Source: Epiperipatus broadwayi (taxonomy: Eukaryota; Onychophora; Udeonychophora; Euonychophora; Peripatidae). Taken from it: 64,000 nucleotides of DNA. The DNA lies in the NCBI GenBank assembly GCA_028023455.1, contig JAQFVV010012531.1, positions 1,118,001 to 1,182,000 of the forward strand. Direction: 5' to 3'. This document shows positions 34,735-47,118 of this stretch, piece after piece. Every line of letters starts with the position of its first letter. The stretch's first letter is position 1. A program made the position numbers and the translations under genes. The notes below the pieces were generated by a model, which had not been told where the DNA came from, made no database searches, and was given only the letters and a program-made list of their open reading frames with translations.

Positions 34735-35220
34735 AACATTTTAAAACTATTATTAACTCAATGTAGGAGAAATAATTCTGAATTTAATCTAGTTTTTCTG
34801 ATAAATAGCTTCACTTATCCACATCATTGCAGATAGTTTTCTTCTCTCATCATTCTTCTTGTATATGTTTCTAAGTAAAAAAAAAACCCTCTTGGAATTT
34901 AATTTAAACTTAAACTGTTAATATATTATTATATTATGTCCAGCCTTGGGTCGTATCAATCTTTTAATTTTTTTTCATAATTGCAATGATATTTATTTGC
35001 TCTCTGATATTTATTTGTTCTCTCATCCATATATTTCAGTTCCAATACTTTGTTAATACCGATACATGTTGTACGAAGGCTCAATATTGTTTTTCTATTA
35101 ATGTGGTCATGTTTTCTTTTAATATTAAGTCATTATTATCACAAAGTTCATATAAGTTTATTCTATGATTAATTTTGTCAGTTTGTTTCATCCTATTTGC
35201 AATTCTATTATTTGTTTATT
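34735..35220 (-). mobile_element. Decayed RTE fragment (3' half of RT and 3' end)
   Basis: The plus-strand text follows 16490-17080: an ATCATTATTACCATCA tip, TAGCTTCACTTATCCACATCA, GTCCAGCC, ATCAATCTTTTAATTTTTT, ATTTGTTCTCTCATCCATAT and TTCTATGATTAATTTTGTCA. Heavily mutated; no frame is open. The ORF at 34986 is an antisense shadow. Confidence 0.65.
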
Positions 35221-35580
35221 ATACATTTAGTTATTAAGTTGATTATGTAAGATTCTTTGAAAAACAAGTTGTTTTACTTCATGCACAAACAAGTCATAAA
35301 AAAATGACATTATTAAAATAAGACTGCTAAATTAAGAAATCAAAATTTAGCATTAAATGAATTATATTCAATGATGGAATGTGATTGGTCTTCTCTGATA
35401 ATTTAATAAGAATAGTTGAGTATAAATCATGTGTCCTGCAGAGATTGGTTCAATTTTTCATTAATGTAACAATAGATAAAATATAGTAAAAATTATAGTC
35501 CTTTAAAGGTTTGACCACTTCAATTTGTATTATTAATATTATAATTCTAAAGTAATATGTAATGTTGTTTGTACTGAACA
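35221..35580. other. No recognisable feature
   Basis: A+T-rich spacer. Confidence 0.5.
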
Positions 35581-36912
<1,332 letters not shown>

Positions 36913-37020
36913 TACATCACATCACGAATAAAAATAAAGTGGCTAACAGGTTTCTCTGGGCATAATTGCTGAGAGATTCTTGACTTCGTTTAAGGAGAAA
37001 CCACAATACATCACATCACG
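36913..37020 (+). mobile_element. LINE 3'-UTR fragment between 14-bp direct repeats
   Basis: GTGGCTAACAGGTTTCTCTG through AAGGAGAAACCACAATACATC matches the 3' UTR of the LINEs at 9395 and 55505 in the opposite orientation. The 14-mer TACATCACATCACG stands on both sides (36913-36926 and 37007-37020). ACATCACATCAC is also the family's own 3' end. Either the copy primed at a matching target or two LINE tails are stacked. Confidence 0.7.
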
Positions 37021-40000
37021 TCGAATCTGATTTCTTACCAGTTTACAAATGAACACTAGTGGTAATGATTAAAATATGTATGAAAAATGTAAAATTAAAT
37101 ACTGTAGTTAATAAAATAAAAAGTTTGTCTTGTATTAATTTTTTTCAAATATTTAAAAATTTTTATTAGTCATACTTTATTTGTTTATTTTTTTAATGCA
37201 AATTTTAACATAATTTTTTCTTGTTGCTTTGCTTTTATGTATATTCTAAAAATTACAGAACCTATCCCCTATTTTTCAAGGAAAGTTAAGTCTATTTTTG
37301 TGCATTTTTTTTAATGCGGGTTTTCTGTGGAACCTATATACCGCATAAAATGAGACCCAGGTGTATATATTTTATTTATAATATTTTATTTTATCATTGC
37401 TAATTTCTTTCTTTATCTTAATTGCATATCTCTGTAACTAATTTCTTTATATCTAACCAAACACTGATCTTAGCCCACATTATAATCATTATCATCATCT
37501 TAGCAAAGAGTCTCAACATTATTTAAAAAAATATATATCATTTATAGATGCTCTTTTTCCCCAAAATTCTTTTTATCATATTAGTACAGAAATTCTTCCT
37601 TTCATTCTCTTTCTCCAGATTAGACTATATAAACATCATTGTATATATATATATATCAGTTTCTCCAGATTAGACTATATAAACATCATTGTATATATAT
37701 ATATATCAGTGCACCCATATATATGCAAGAACAGGCTGTAGTATCTAATAGGTTTATGTATATTACAGCAGATCTCTATTAGAAATTAATTCATTCATTA
37801 GTTTTCATGGAGAATTGCATATATGTATAAATTTCACATAGGATCAGCATACATATATAACAAAATATTTATAAAAAGATTTATTAAATTTCTAAATCTA
37901 AAGTAAAATGTTGTCAATAAAAATCATACCCACACGTACCTGTTTTGAGATTGCATGAAAGCTAAATCTGTAAATCTATATTTTTATAATAATAATTTTT
38001 AAAGTATAGCTTAAATCAAAAACAAAACTTGTAGAACCAACATTATTTTAGATCCCATTGGAAATTGAGTTGGTCAAACTAAACTAAATTTAAATGACTT
38101 AAAACAAAACAATAGAAAGACCAATTTTATAAATTTAAAATTGAAATTGTAAACAAGTTGATGGATTTCTCTGCTGTGAATCCAGCTTGTGGGAAAATAT
38201 AATATAGGATTTGAAACTGGTATAAATAGCCTATATTTTGGCACTTTAAGATACACTTTAAAATTTCTATGGGTGTTGCTACCAAAATCCACACCTGTTT
38301 TAACTTTATAATGTGTGAGTAGGAGCATTGCAGGTTTGCTGTTTCTTCCTATGGAGAACAGTCATCTTCAATCCCATCCTACATATTGCTATGGGGTGTG
38401 ATCATCATCACTGGGATGAAGAGTTCTAGCCACAGCCTGATGAGAAAAAAGACTCTACCAAAAAGCAACCTATTCAGAAAACTGTGCCACAATACATACT
38501 CCAAGTGCCTTATATCCAAGCTCCCAAACAAGATTGGTAATATTTCTTCAAACTGCAGAGCTTTTAAATTAATCTTTCAACTGTAATATAAATATTAAGC
38601 TGGCTACTGTAATCTTATGAACATTCAATCTAATCATTTTGATTATTAATTTCTTTAAGCTAAATCATTTCTAAAGTTGAAATTGTAAACTTGTCTGGAT
38701 TATTATTAATGTAATTCATCTCTTAACCTAAATAACTGTAATCAGTTATTATTTGATCTTTCTAAAAATACAGTCATGCCTATATTTTTTGTCTTTAATT
38801 ATTTCATTTTTGTTATTTTTATATATGTTTTGATATGCCAACATTTCAAGGCAGCAAATAATTATTTTAATAAACTTTTAGGAATAGATCATTATAAGCT
38901 CTCCAGAGTAATATTTAGCAATGCTGCTTAGCATAAATAAATTGCTACTTCGAAATCTTATCCTAATAGATAATAACTGATCGCTAAGTGTTCTTTATTA
39001 TCATTATTTTATTCATTTTAATTGCATTAGGTTTATTAAAGTTTGCTTAAATTACCAGCTTATAAGTTATTTATTAGTTAGTAGTGAAATGATAGCTAAG
39101 GGTGATATTACAAGTATATTTCTAAATGTTGTTAAATATACTTTCTCCTCCCTAACTTAACCTTATGTATATGAATAAAGATTCAGTATATTAATTGGAT
39201 TAATAATTTAGTTAACCCTTTACTTAGCATGATTGCTATATGCTATTTAAGAGCGGGTCAAGTTAATTTCAGCTGCTAGAAGCTATCTATTTAGGCACAT
39301 TAATTAATTAATTTTTGTATTAATCTAGCATTGTGAGTGTGTCTCCTATTAAGCACCAAGCATGCACTAACATCTTGCTTCATCTTTTCTTTGAGATGGG
39401 TTTATGGTATCAAGCCAACCATGTTTCAGTTCAGACAGCTATCTTTTAGAACTGTAACACAAGGGTCCAAAACTTTATTCAAAGCCTGTCTGACTTCTCA
39501 AACTGATATGTTCTTTATTATTAATAGTGGCAAGCTGTTCAGTCCTAGGACACTGAGTATTGGATACTGAAACCCATAAACAATTACTTACACTGCAACT
39601 TTAATTTTAGTATCTTATTAGCACTATAGTCTTCAGATGCAAACCTAAGGGTAACCAGTTCTACCCCTAGTAATAATGCTTCAGCATTAGTTTGAATCAG
39701 CAGATGTAATAATCATCCTGGCTAACATTAAACTCATAAGTTTGGCAAACCAATGAATAAGTTGGTGTATCAAAATGTAATAGGCATGCTTTATTAACAG
39801 CAGATAGTTGTATAAATTAAATTACTATATTAAAGATAAGACCACTGTAACAATATTTACTTCATCATTGTGATAGCATCAGTGTATGTAATTATATACA
39901 CCTAATACTAAATAATTAATATTTTTTGCTTTGGTTAATTGTTAATAAACTTATTTAAAATTATAATTGTCTCATATTATTACTCACTATCCAACTCCAA

Positions 40001-41759
40001 ATTATCCAAATTCTTGTTATTGATAGGTAGAATGTGCTTTCTTTAGTTAAGTCATAGTCTGTTGAGTAATTTTAAATTTATAGATAAATTATTAATTATC
40101 CCTGACTCTTATGTTTCTCCCTTTGCTCAGTCAGCTCACCGAAGAAATTGAGATTGAGTGTAACCTCATAAATGTCATTCATAGGGTATTAAATCACGGA
40201 GAGCTGGTAAATGAGTTGAAGTTTGATCAGATTCGAGGTCTTACCATCTCATCTAGATCAGCTTTGGTGTATTTTGCTTGGACTCTGGATTTTGTTGCGT
40301 GAATGTACAGATATGGTTGTTATAATATATAAAGTGAATTGAAAAGAAAAGTAAAAGAAACTGATAATTTTTTTGAATCTAAGATCATCAATCCCATGAA
40401 GACATCCTTTGATGTTAAAGGAAGTTAGTTTTTGAAGTGAATGATGGGAGTATTATTTTGTATTGTATATATGCATGTTGTATGCTTAGTTGAATTTCAC
40501 TTGAAAAGGTCTATTTGTTAATAGATAAAACTATCGTTGTGGAAGAATTTTAGTAAATTTTCGTTTTTTGCTAGTAATGTAATGTTATGTAAATCTCTAT
40601 TTTATTTATAATTAATAGTATAACATTAGGAAGTATTTAATTTTTTAAATTTTATATGTATAAATGTTTGTAATGATTAAAATAATCCATGTCATGAGAG
40701 GAAAAAAACAATGTTAGCTGGAGGCTCCGATGTAAGTTGTTTTGTAATTGAATTTTTCATTATAAATAAAATCATTTATTTTATTTATTTATTTACGTTT
40801 TAAATACTGAAAAACTTTTAAAATATTTATATTTAAAAATAATTTAGTTACAAACTAAATTCAAATTGAAGATTACATATATACACACAATAAAAACTAA
40901 CATTTTAAGTCTCAAATTAATTAATATTTATTTTCTATGAAAAGGTTAATTTGTTACATTATATTGAATGCCTCAAATTTATATATAACAACTTGAAATT
41001 AAAGAAGTTTTGGCACATATTATATATCAGTCTTCCAGTTGAAAAAATCTTAAGATAGTTCTAAATCTTTAAAAAAAATCTTCAGTCACAGACCCAAAAA
41101 TCCTTCAGGATTGCAGAAGTAGCCTATTAATGTTTTGATGAAATCTCATTCACCATTCCAAGACTATGGTGTTCTGACAAACTGTTATGTTTCCAATAAT
41201 AATGAGATTGTTTGAGAATTGGTTTTTTCATTAGATATTTTATTCGGTAATTATCCAGTCATATTTGAAAAAAGATTAATAAAAATTTCGGTTTTCTCTT
41301 TTGTTTTAACTGACTTTTATAGCATGTCCCCAAAATTTCATGCATGCATATATATACACACATATAATTTAGTAGTTTTTTTATTTATTTATTAAACATG
41401 ATTATTTAAGTGCAATTGAAATATTCAATAAAATTAAAGATATAATTTAAGAACAACAAGTTTAAATTGTTAATTATCATTGTCTACACTCTACAGTTAT
41501 TATAGACTTGGTTAAGAGGTAAAAGATGATGAAAAAAAATGATCAAAATGTAGACCCAATGAGGAATTACTTGAAAACAATTCAAAAATAGTTGGAGAGT
41601 CAAATTTTTATCACTGACAGTTCTTTTCAAAAACATATAAACCAGTAGTGATGTGTGAAAGTAATAAATAAACCTAAGCAGACTTGAAGATTACTCAATA
41701 TATTGTTGATGGATAAGTTCAAAACATTAAAAAAATAAAATCAGATTTCTGGTCCAAAG
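37021..41759. other. 4.7 kb without a recognisable gene or element
   Basis: Contains a 50-bp tandem duplication (37611-37710) ending in (TA)n. The region 38330-39600 is less A+T-rich and has two ORFs (38386-38586, 39337-39570) with no known domain. No splice or promoter structure could be supported. Confidence 0.45.
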
Positions 41760-42400
41760 ATAGGTTGAGTTAATTAGACAATATGGTATTTCAAATAAAT
41801 AATATTTTACATTGGAGCCGAAATTCATCAATTTTGTAATCAAATTAAATCATGAAGCTTTGTTCACCAATTGGTTTCTTGTATATAAAAGGGGTTTCAA
41901 AAAACTTGATCCTATATGCCAATTGTGTGGCCGAGAAGATGAAATAATTGAACATCTAACTGGATCATGTACACGATTTGGCAAAGTCAAGAAATTCATC
42001 CACGAGCACTCCCAAATGGGAGTGAATTGTATCACCTCAATAGAGACTGTATAAATTACAAAATTTTTGGACTGATTAGAATTGAAATCTTCACAGTATT
42101 CTCATTATGAAAAACCAGATGTAAGATAGTTATTAGAAAATCAGAATCAGAAGTAGTTCAATTGTTTTGTAACAGCTTGGAGAAAATCAAGAAAAGGGAT
42201 AAAGGCTATTCATAAAAAAAATGATCAAAGACACATGATCATACTTGAACACTGCATTCTTGGACTAACATACTCTAATCTTCATTGATTGTCTTATTCA
42301 TAATTACAACTCTCAATGGAACAAGAGATACTAGACTTTGTTTAATAATTGATTATATGTAAAAGTTTTCATTGTAAATAAATATATATTTTTAAAAGTA
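41760..42400 (+). mobile_element. LINE tail with zinc-binding domain, plus strand
   Basis: A 3' LINE fragment in the orientation opposite to the RTE copies. One open piece (41812-42051) encodes the zinc-binding domain; the following sequence is closed in all frames and ends in an A-rich stretch near 42370-42400. The 5' limit is unclear. Confidence 0.6.
41812..42054 (+). pseudogene. LINE ORF2 C-terminal fragment (RT zinc-binding domain)
   Basis: Eighty residues. FLVYKRGFKKLDPIC leads into CQLCGREDEIIEHLTGSC: a CxxC pair, an EHL histidine and a distal Cys, so all four putative zinc ligands are present. This domain follows the reverse transcriptase in many LINEs. The Arg-Gly element (KRGF) corresponds to RRGF in the copy at 22413, so the two may be distant relatives. 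The ORF is an internal fragment, not a gene. Confidence 0.7.
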
Positions 42401-42439
42401 AAAGCTATATCATAATTTAATGAACCTCATCAAGAAACA

Positions 42440-43064
42440 ACCATATCATATAAAATATCATCATTTTCAATCATTATCAATCTACTATCAGAAAAAGAGT
42501 TCTCTATATTTAATTCATTTCTTAAATTCATAGCTTCTCTTCACCATACCATTCCAAAAAACCTTTTTTATCCCATTCATCTTTCTCACAGTTAGTCTTT
42601 ACCATAAAACTTTTATGATCTCTTGGGATCTGATTTATAACTTCAAAATTCCTCTATTGTCATATCTACTAGTAACACATTAAATCCAGTTCTGTTTCAA
42701 TCTCTTAATTCTTCCAATGTTTCCACCATATCTATTTGTTCTCTCATAACATGCATTTGCTTTTAATATCACTTCATTATTCTCAATATACATATTTGCA
42801 CATTTCACTGTAAGATTGTATGTTTCCATATTCTTATATTAAATGTCCACATTTCAAATCCATATATCAGCATTGGCAAAACATATTTATAAAGATGGGT
42901 TTTTTTTTTCAAACACATGGGCATATTTCATTTCAATATTAAGTTATTTCTATCAAAAATAATAGAGACAAATTTAATTTCTCTTTTAATTTCAGCCATT
43001 AAGTTTCTATATGTATTAATAATCTGATGAATGTATCTTTAGTTATATATTAAGCTCTTATTAA
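42440..43064 (-). mobile_element. Decayed RTE fragment (3' half)
   Basis: The plus strand follows 16490-17060: a CATTATCAATCTACT tip, TAGCTTCTCTTCACCA, TTATGATCTCTTGGGATC, CTCTTAATTCTTCCAATG, TTGGCAAAACATATTTATAA, CACATGGGCATATTTCATTT and TTAAGTTATTTCTATCAAAA. Indels throughout. Confidence 0.75.
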
Positions 43065-45744
43065 AAGTTTTCTCATAAATTAGAATTCTGTAATTAACTT
43101 TTTTATATATTTGTATGTTGAAGCTGTACTGACTCTTCTTGTACCATTTAGAGCATTTTATAAAGTTTGGCAAATTACTATATTAATAATAAATTAACCA
43201 ATAATGATATATATTTTGGTTTCTCTCTTATCAGCTGCTAGAAATGATTAAAACTATCAGCATAACAACGATATATGTGTGTATGCTCGCCTGCGTGCGC
43301 ATTATACAAAATTACAACTAATAATAGAAGAGAAAAACAAACCTTGCAAAAAGTATTCAAAATTTTATTGATATAACAACGTCGTTTGTTAAATAGAAAT
43401 CAATTCAAAGAGAAATTATTTCTTCACAATTGACTTTATTTTGAAGTGATTTCTTAAGACTCCCTGTTGAAATCAAAAGAGATATGTTATCAAGATAAAA
43501 CATTAAAATGTTTTAAATACTTCTCTTTGAAAACTCAACATGATTTTTTTTAAAGTAAAAAAAATCTATACTTATCTAAAAAGTACACCTGGAGAAGTAA
43601 ATCAGGTAACAAATGGTATTGATCCATTTTCAAATTTTAAAGATGTATAAAAAAAATCAATTCCACTGAAAAAATACTACTTGTGAAACTCACATAGACA
43701 TACACTTAGATAGAAATATCAAAAATCAATATTTAAACATTAAAAACATCAATAATTAATTAAATAAATTGATAATTAATAAAATGAAACGGCAAGAACG
43801 AACTTTAAAACTGTAATATTTTTATTTATTTTTAATTGTTTACATTTTATAAAACATTTCAATTTATCACGTCTTTGGTTGTCAACATTACTCGAGATCT
43901 TTATTGAATAGATGTACTATATCAGGATAATTATCTTCACAGCATCACGAAATTTGAAAATTTGCAATCAAAAATAGTCAAATGATTTCAAACTATATTT
44001 TCTATCAGTATCACAGTAATCAGTGAACATTTAACAATTTCATTAATTTAATCTGAACATTTATTCAGCTGAGAATCTATTCTGGGATGTTTAATTTTGA
44101 AACCGACTATTCTACAACTGCACAAAATCTCTTGATGGGATAACACGCTACATTTTTCGCTATAAAAATTGCAATATTAATACATTGTACTACTTATTTA
44201 TATATATACAGGTGTTATAGACCATTTTCTACAAGTGCACTGTTATCACATCAACTTAATTTAAGCTGTGTTTACAACTTAAATATAAAATTAAATGTTA
44301 TTAAAAATGAACAAAAGATTAATATTATTTAGAACATAATCATACATTTTAGTATCTGCAGCCACCACAATTCATTTGAAGAATACCTAGAGAGAAAGAC
44401 TCAGAAGCTTAAGGAAGATAAGGTCCATGGATAGCAACTCCAGATCTATCATTTCCGGTGTCCAAACTTTTTATGAATTCATGACCAATAAAACATTTAA
44501 TTATTATTACCTAAAAATAGTTACTAACTAAAAACAAAGGATAGATTTAAAATGTAAAATTTCAAGGAAAATAAAAGCCTCTATGAAATTTTATCAGATA
44601 ATAAAAATAATAATAATATAATGTCAGTAGCCTTTACAATTCAAATCAATGATACTTCCGTATTAGTCCAACAGTGAGATTTTACATATGTTTTAGTCCT
44701 GCGATAAATCGTAAGAGAAAACAGCATTTTGTACATGGAGGAAATTATACACTTATATTATAACGCTTGGCACAAACAAATGTGTAAAGACCAAATTAAA
44801 TAAATTTAGAATCTTCTAGAAATGAAAACAATTAATTTTTGATGTGAACATTAATTAATAAACAACATTTTAACTAACAACTTTCTTCTGATCGGATATT
44901 ATCTAATATTCACTTAAAAAATTGTTTTCGTTTTTACAAGATTGAAAATGTGTTTAATTCGGTTTTTATTTCTTTATTTACACGTAAGTAACAAAACAAG
45001 TTTTTATATTAAATGAAACAAACTGAAAAAAAGCTGCTCTTAATTTTTTTTCTTTTTTTTAGAAAGATCTTTTGGCTTTATACTGTCAAAGGAACAACTT
45101 TGCTTGGCTATATACATCAATAAAAAAAAATCAAAATCGTATTAGTTTGTAGAAATAAAAATCATAGTGCTAACTCTTCATTATCAATTATTTTAACATC
45201 TAATAAAATGCATACTTAATTATGTTGAAAAAAACAATTCAGTTTTAAAAATATTTTAAAATTTGAATATCAAATCGCTATAGCAAAATTTTGCTTTAAA
45301 AATTACATCAAATACATAAGATGACATTTGATACTCTTTTTAACTTGACGGCATAAAAAAATCAGAACTATGAACGGTACTCTAACCCGACCTGCTATGT
45401 GGCCGCTAGAGGCGCTGTTTCTGTGTTTATTAGCTTTCTGTCTTTTTTTCTTGTTAATCTACATTTTAAAACACATTTATATACATTATAATATAAATAA
45501 TAAGTGTAATAATACTCAAAGCTAAATGGGTTTATAAATAATCATTAAAATCAGTCAACACTTAGACATATAGACCATAAATAAAGATGGATTCCACTTT
45601 TATTGTTAAATGGACATTGCCTTGATAACAGGTTGAGATTATTGATTGTTATTGATATTGGGATTGTTTAAATGTTGACTGAATTTAATGATTACATTAT
45701 AACATTTATACCATCACATTATTTAAGTCCATTATAAAATAGGA
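43065..45744. other. No recognisable gene
   Basis: A+T-rich. A short, G+C-richer island at 45380-45420 (GTGGCCGCTAGAGGCGCTG) resembles the inner terminal repeat of the element at 61690 but has no partner. Nothing else is supported. Confidence 0.45.
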
Positions 45745-45830
45745 AGAACTGATTTGTAGTATAGTGGTATCTCATTCACCTCCATACTCTTCCACAAATG
45801 GGATCAAATTCAGAATAATAAAACTTCGGA
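45745..45830 (+). mobile_element. tRNA-like SINE fragment
   Basis: A-box-like TAGTATAGTGG followed 45 nt later by a B-box-like GGATCAAATTC. Acceptor pairing is weak. Probably an eroded tRNA-derived SINE. Confidence 0.4.
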
Positions 45831-46439
45831 TTTTTTTTTAGGTTTTAATCAGGCTGGCTATGTTTTGTCAATTAATCCATAGCTAATGAAGCTAATTAAC
45901 AGAATATTAGTCAGTAAATGAAGATCTAACTGTTCTTAGCTAGAAGGTAAAACAAATATATAAAAAAAATTGTTATCACAATCTTTATAAGTAATACTTT
46001 ATCTTTCACTGTTCTTTTATGAAAAGGTTTTTAATCTATAGGGTATATGAGCACAGACTTTCACACAACCCACCACTCTCCACTCTATCTCATAACACTG
46101 ATACACTCGAACACATACTCCAACTCTTCAATCATCCATCTAACTGAAAATCTGATGATGGAATGCTCAAAGGCTACTCTGAGCCTAAGATTTTTGTCAC
46201 ACCCATGTTGACCCAAGGTCAATCTGACCCCTCATGTACAGGACATAATCAATCCAATACATATACAAGGGATGGGCAGACATCTCCACTATGTAATAAC
46301 TGTAACACTGGCTTATTATATACCTGTGTCCACATATGCAATATATAGGGTATATGAGCCCAGACTATCACATGACCCACCACTCTCCATTCTATCTCAT
46401 AACACTGATGCACTCGAACACATATATGCTGAAAAGATA

Positions 46440-46500
46440 AATAATCACCAATATACGTATTTCATGCTAAACCAGCAATCATCAATTGATCCAGATTACC
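46440..46500 (-). ncRNA. Hammerhead ribozyme, family D, one core substitution
   Basis: Same fold as the copy at 46914 but the core reads TTGATGA: C3 is changed to U, which should abolish or strongly reduce cleavage. GAAA, stem III ATA-CG-TAT and the bipartite stem I are kept. Confidence 0.7.
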
Positions 46501-46913
46501 ATCTTTACACATATATGCTATAAGTGCTCAGATATATATTAAGATAGCCAATCTTTATACTTTAATGGACAGGCTTCAATCTACTCCACACTCCAACTCT
46601 TTAATCATCCATCCAATTAAAAATCTGATGATGGAATGCTCAAAGGCCACTCTGAGGCTGAGATTCTTGTCACACCCATGTTGACCCAAGGTCAATCTGA
46701 TCCCTCATGTACAGGACATAATCCATCCAATACATATACAATGGATGGGCAGACATCTCCACTATGTAATAACTAAAACACCAGCTTATTATATACTTGT
46801 GTCCGCATATGCAATATACAGGGTATATGAGCACAAACTTTCACATGACCCACCACTCTCCACTCTATCTCTTAACACTGATACACTCGAACACATATAT
46901 GTCAAAAAAGATA

Positions 46914-46974
46914 AATAATCACCAATATACATATTTCATGCTAAACCAGCAATCATCAGTTGGTCCAGATTATC
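46914..46974 (-). ncRNA. Type I hammerhead ribozyme, family D, canonical core
   Basis: On the minus strand: stem I outer strand GATAATC, 4-nt internal loop TGGA, inner strand CCAA, core CTGATGA, stem II TGCT-GGTTT-AGCA (with a U-U at 10.1/11.1), GAAA, stem III ATA-TG-TAT, A17, then TTGG, one bulged T and GATTATT. Inner stem I is 4 bp; outer stem I is 7 bp with one G-U. The cleavage triplet is ATA, allowed under the NUH rule; the cut is predicted between 46926 and 46925. The internal loop in stem I and the 5-nt loop II are where tertiary contacts occur in natural type I ribozymes. Confidence 0.85.
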
Positions 46975-47118
46975 ATCTCTACACATATATGCTATAAGTG
47001 CTCAGATATATATTAAGATAGCCAATCTTCATACTTTAATGGACAGGCTTCAATCTACTCAACACTCCAACTCTTCAACCGTCCATCCAACTGAAAATCT
47101 GATGAAAAGGTTTTTAAT

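Larger units (their letters stand above)
46019..47118 (-). mobile_element. Family D hammerhead array: 473-bp tandem units with 17-bp TSD
   Basis: The start phrase GGGTATATGAGC occurs at 46041, 46348 and 46821. The complete unit is 473 bp, the first copy is internally deleted (307 bp) and the last is partial. The element (46036-47101) is flanked by the perfect 17-mer ATGAAAAGGTTTTTAAT at 46019-46035 and 47102-47118, so the array was inserted as a whole. On the minus strand the two copies that keep the region have a hammerhead ribozyme, one intact (46914-46974) and one with a single core change (46440-46500). Downstream of the ribozyme lies a decayed tRNA-like stretch better preserved at 51449. 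The ORFs seen here are chance. Confidence 0.82.

Noticed and set aside
38430-38475. CTGATGAG near 38440 as another hammerhead
   Set aside because: No GAAA at a suitable distance and no stem I partner.
39337-39570. 77-codon plus-strand ORF
   Set aside because: Slightly less A+T-rich sequence but no domain; length is expected by chance in 64 kb.
45380-45425. Terminal repeat of a second Tc1/mariner-type element
   Set aside because: GTGGCCGCTAGAGGCGCTG resembles the inner terminus at 61.7 kb, but no partner end or TA-flanked pair was found nearby.
46163-46997. Plus-strand ORFs of 61-83 codons in the 46-kb array
   Set aside because: They repeat with the array, change frame between units and lie opposite the ribozyme strand. 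No protein domain.
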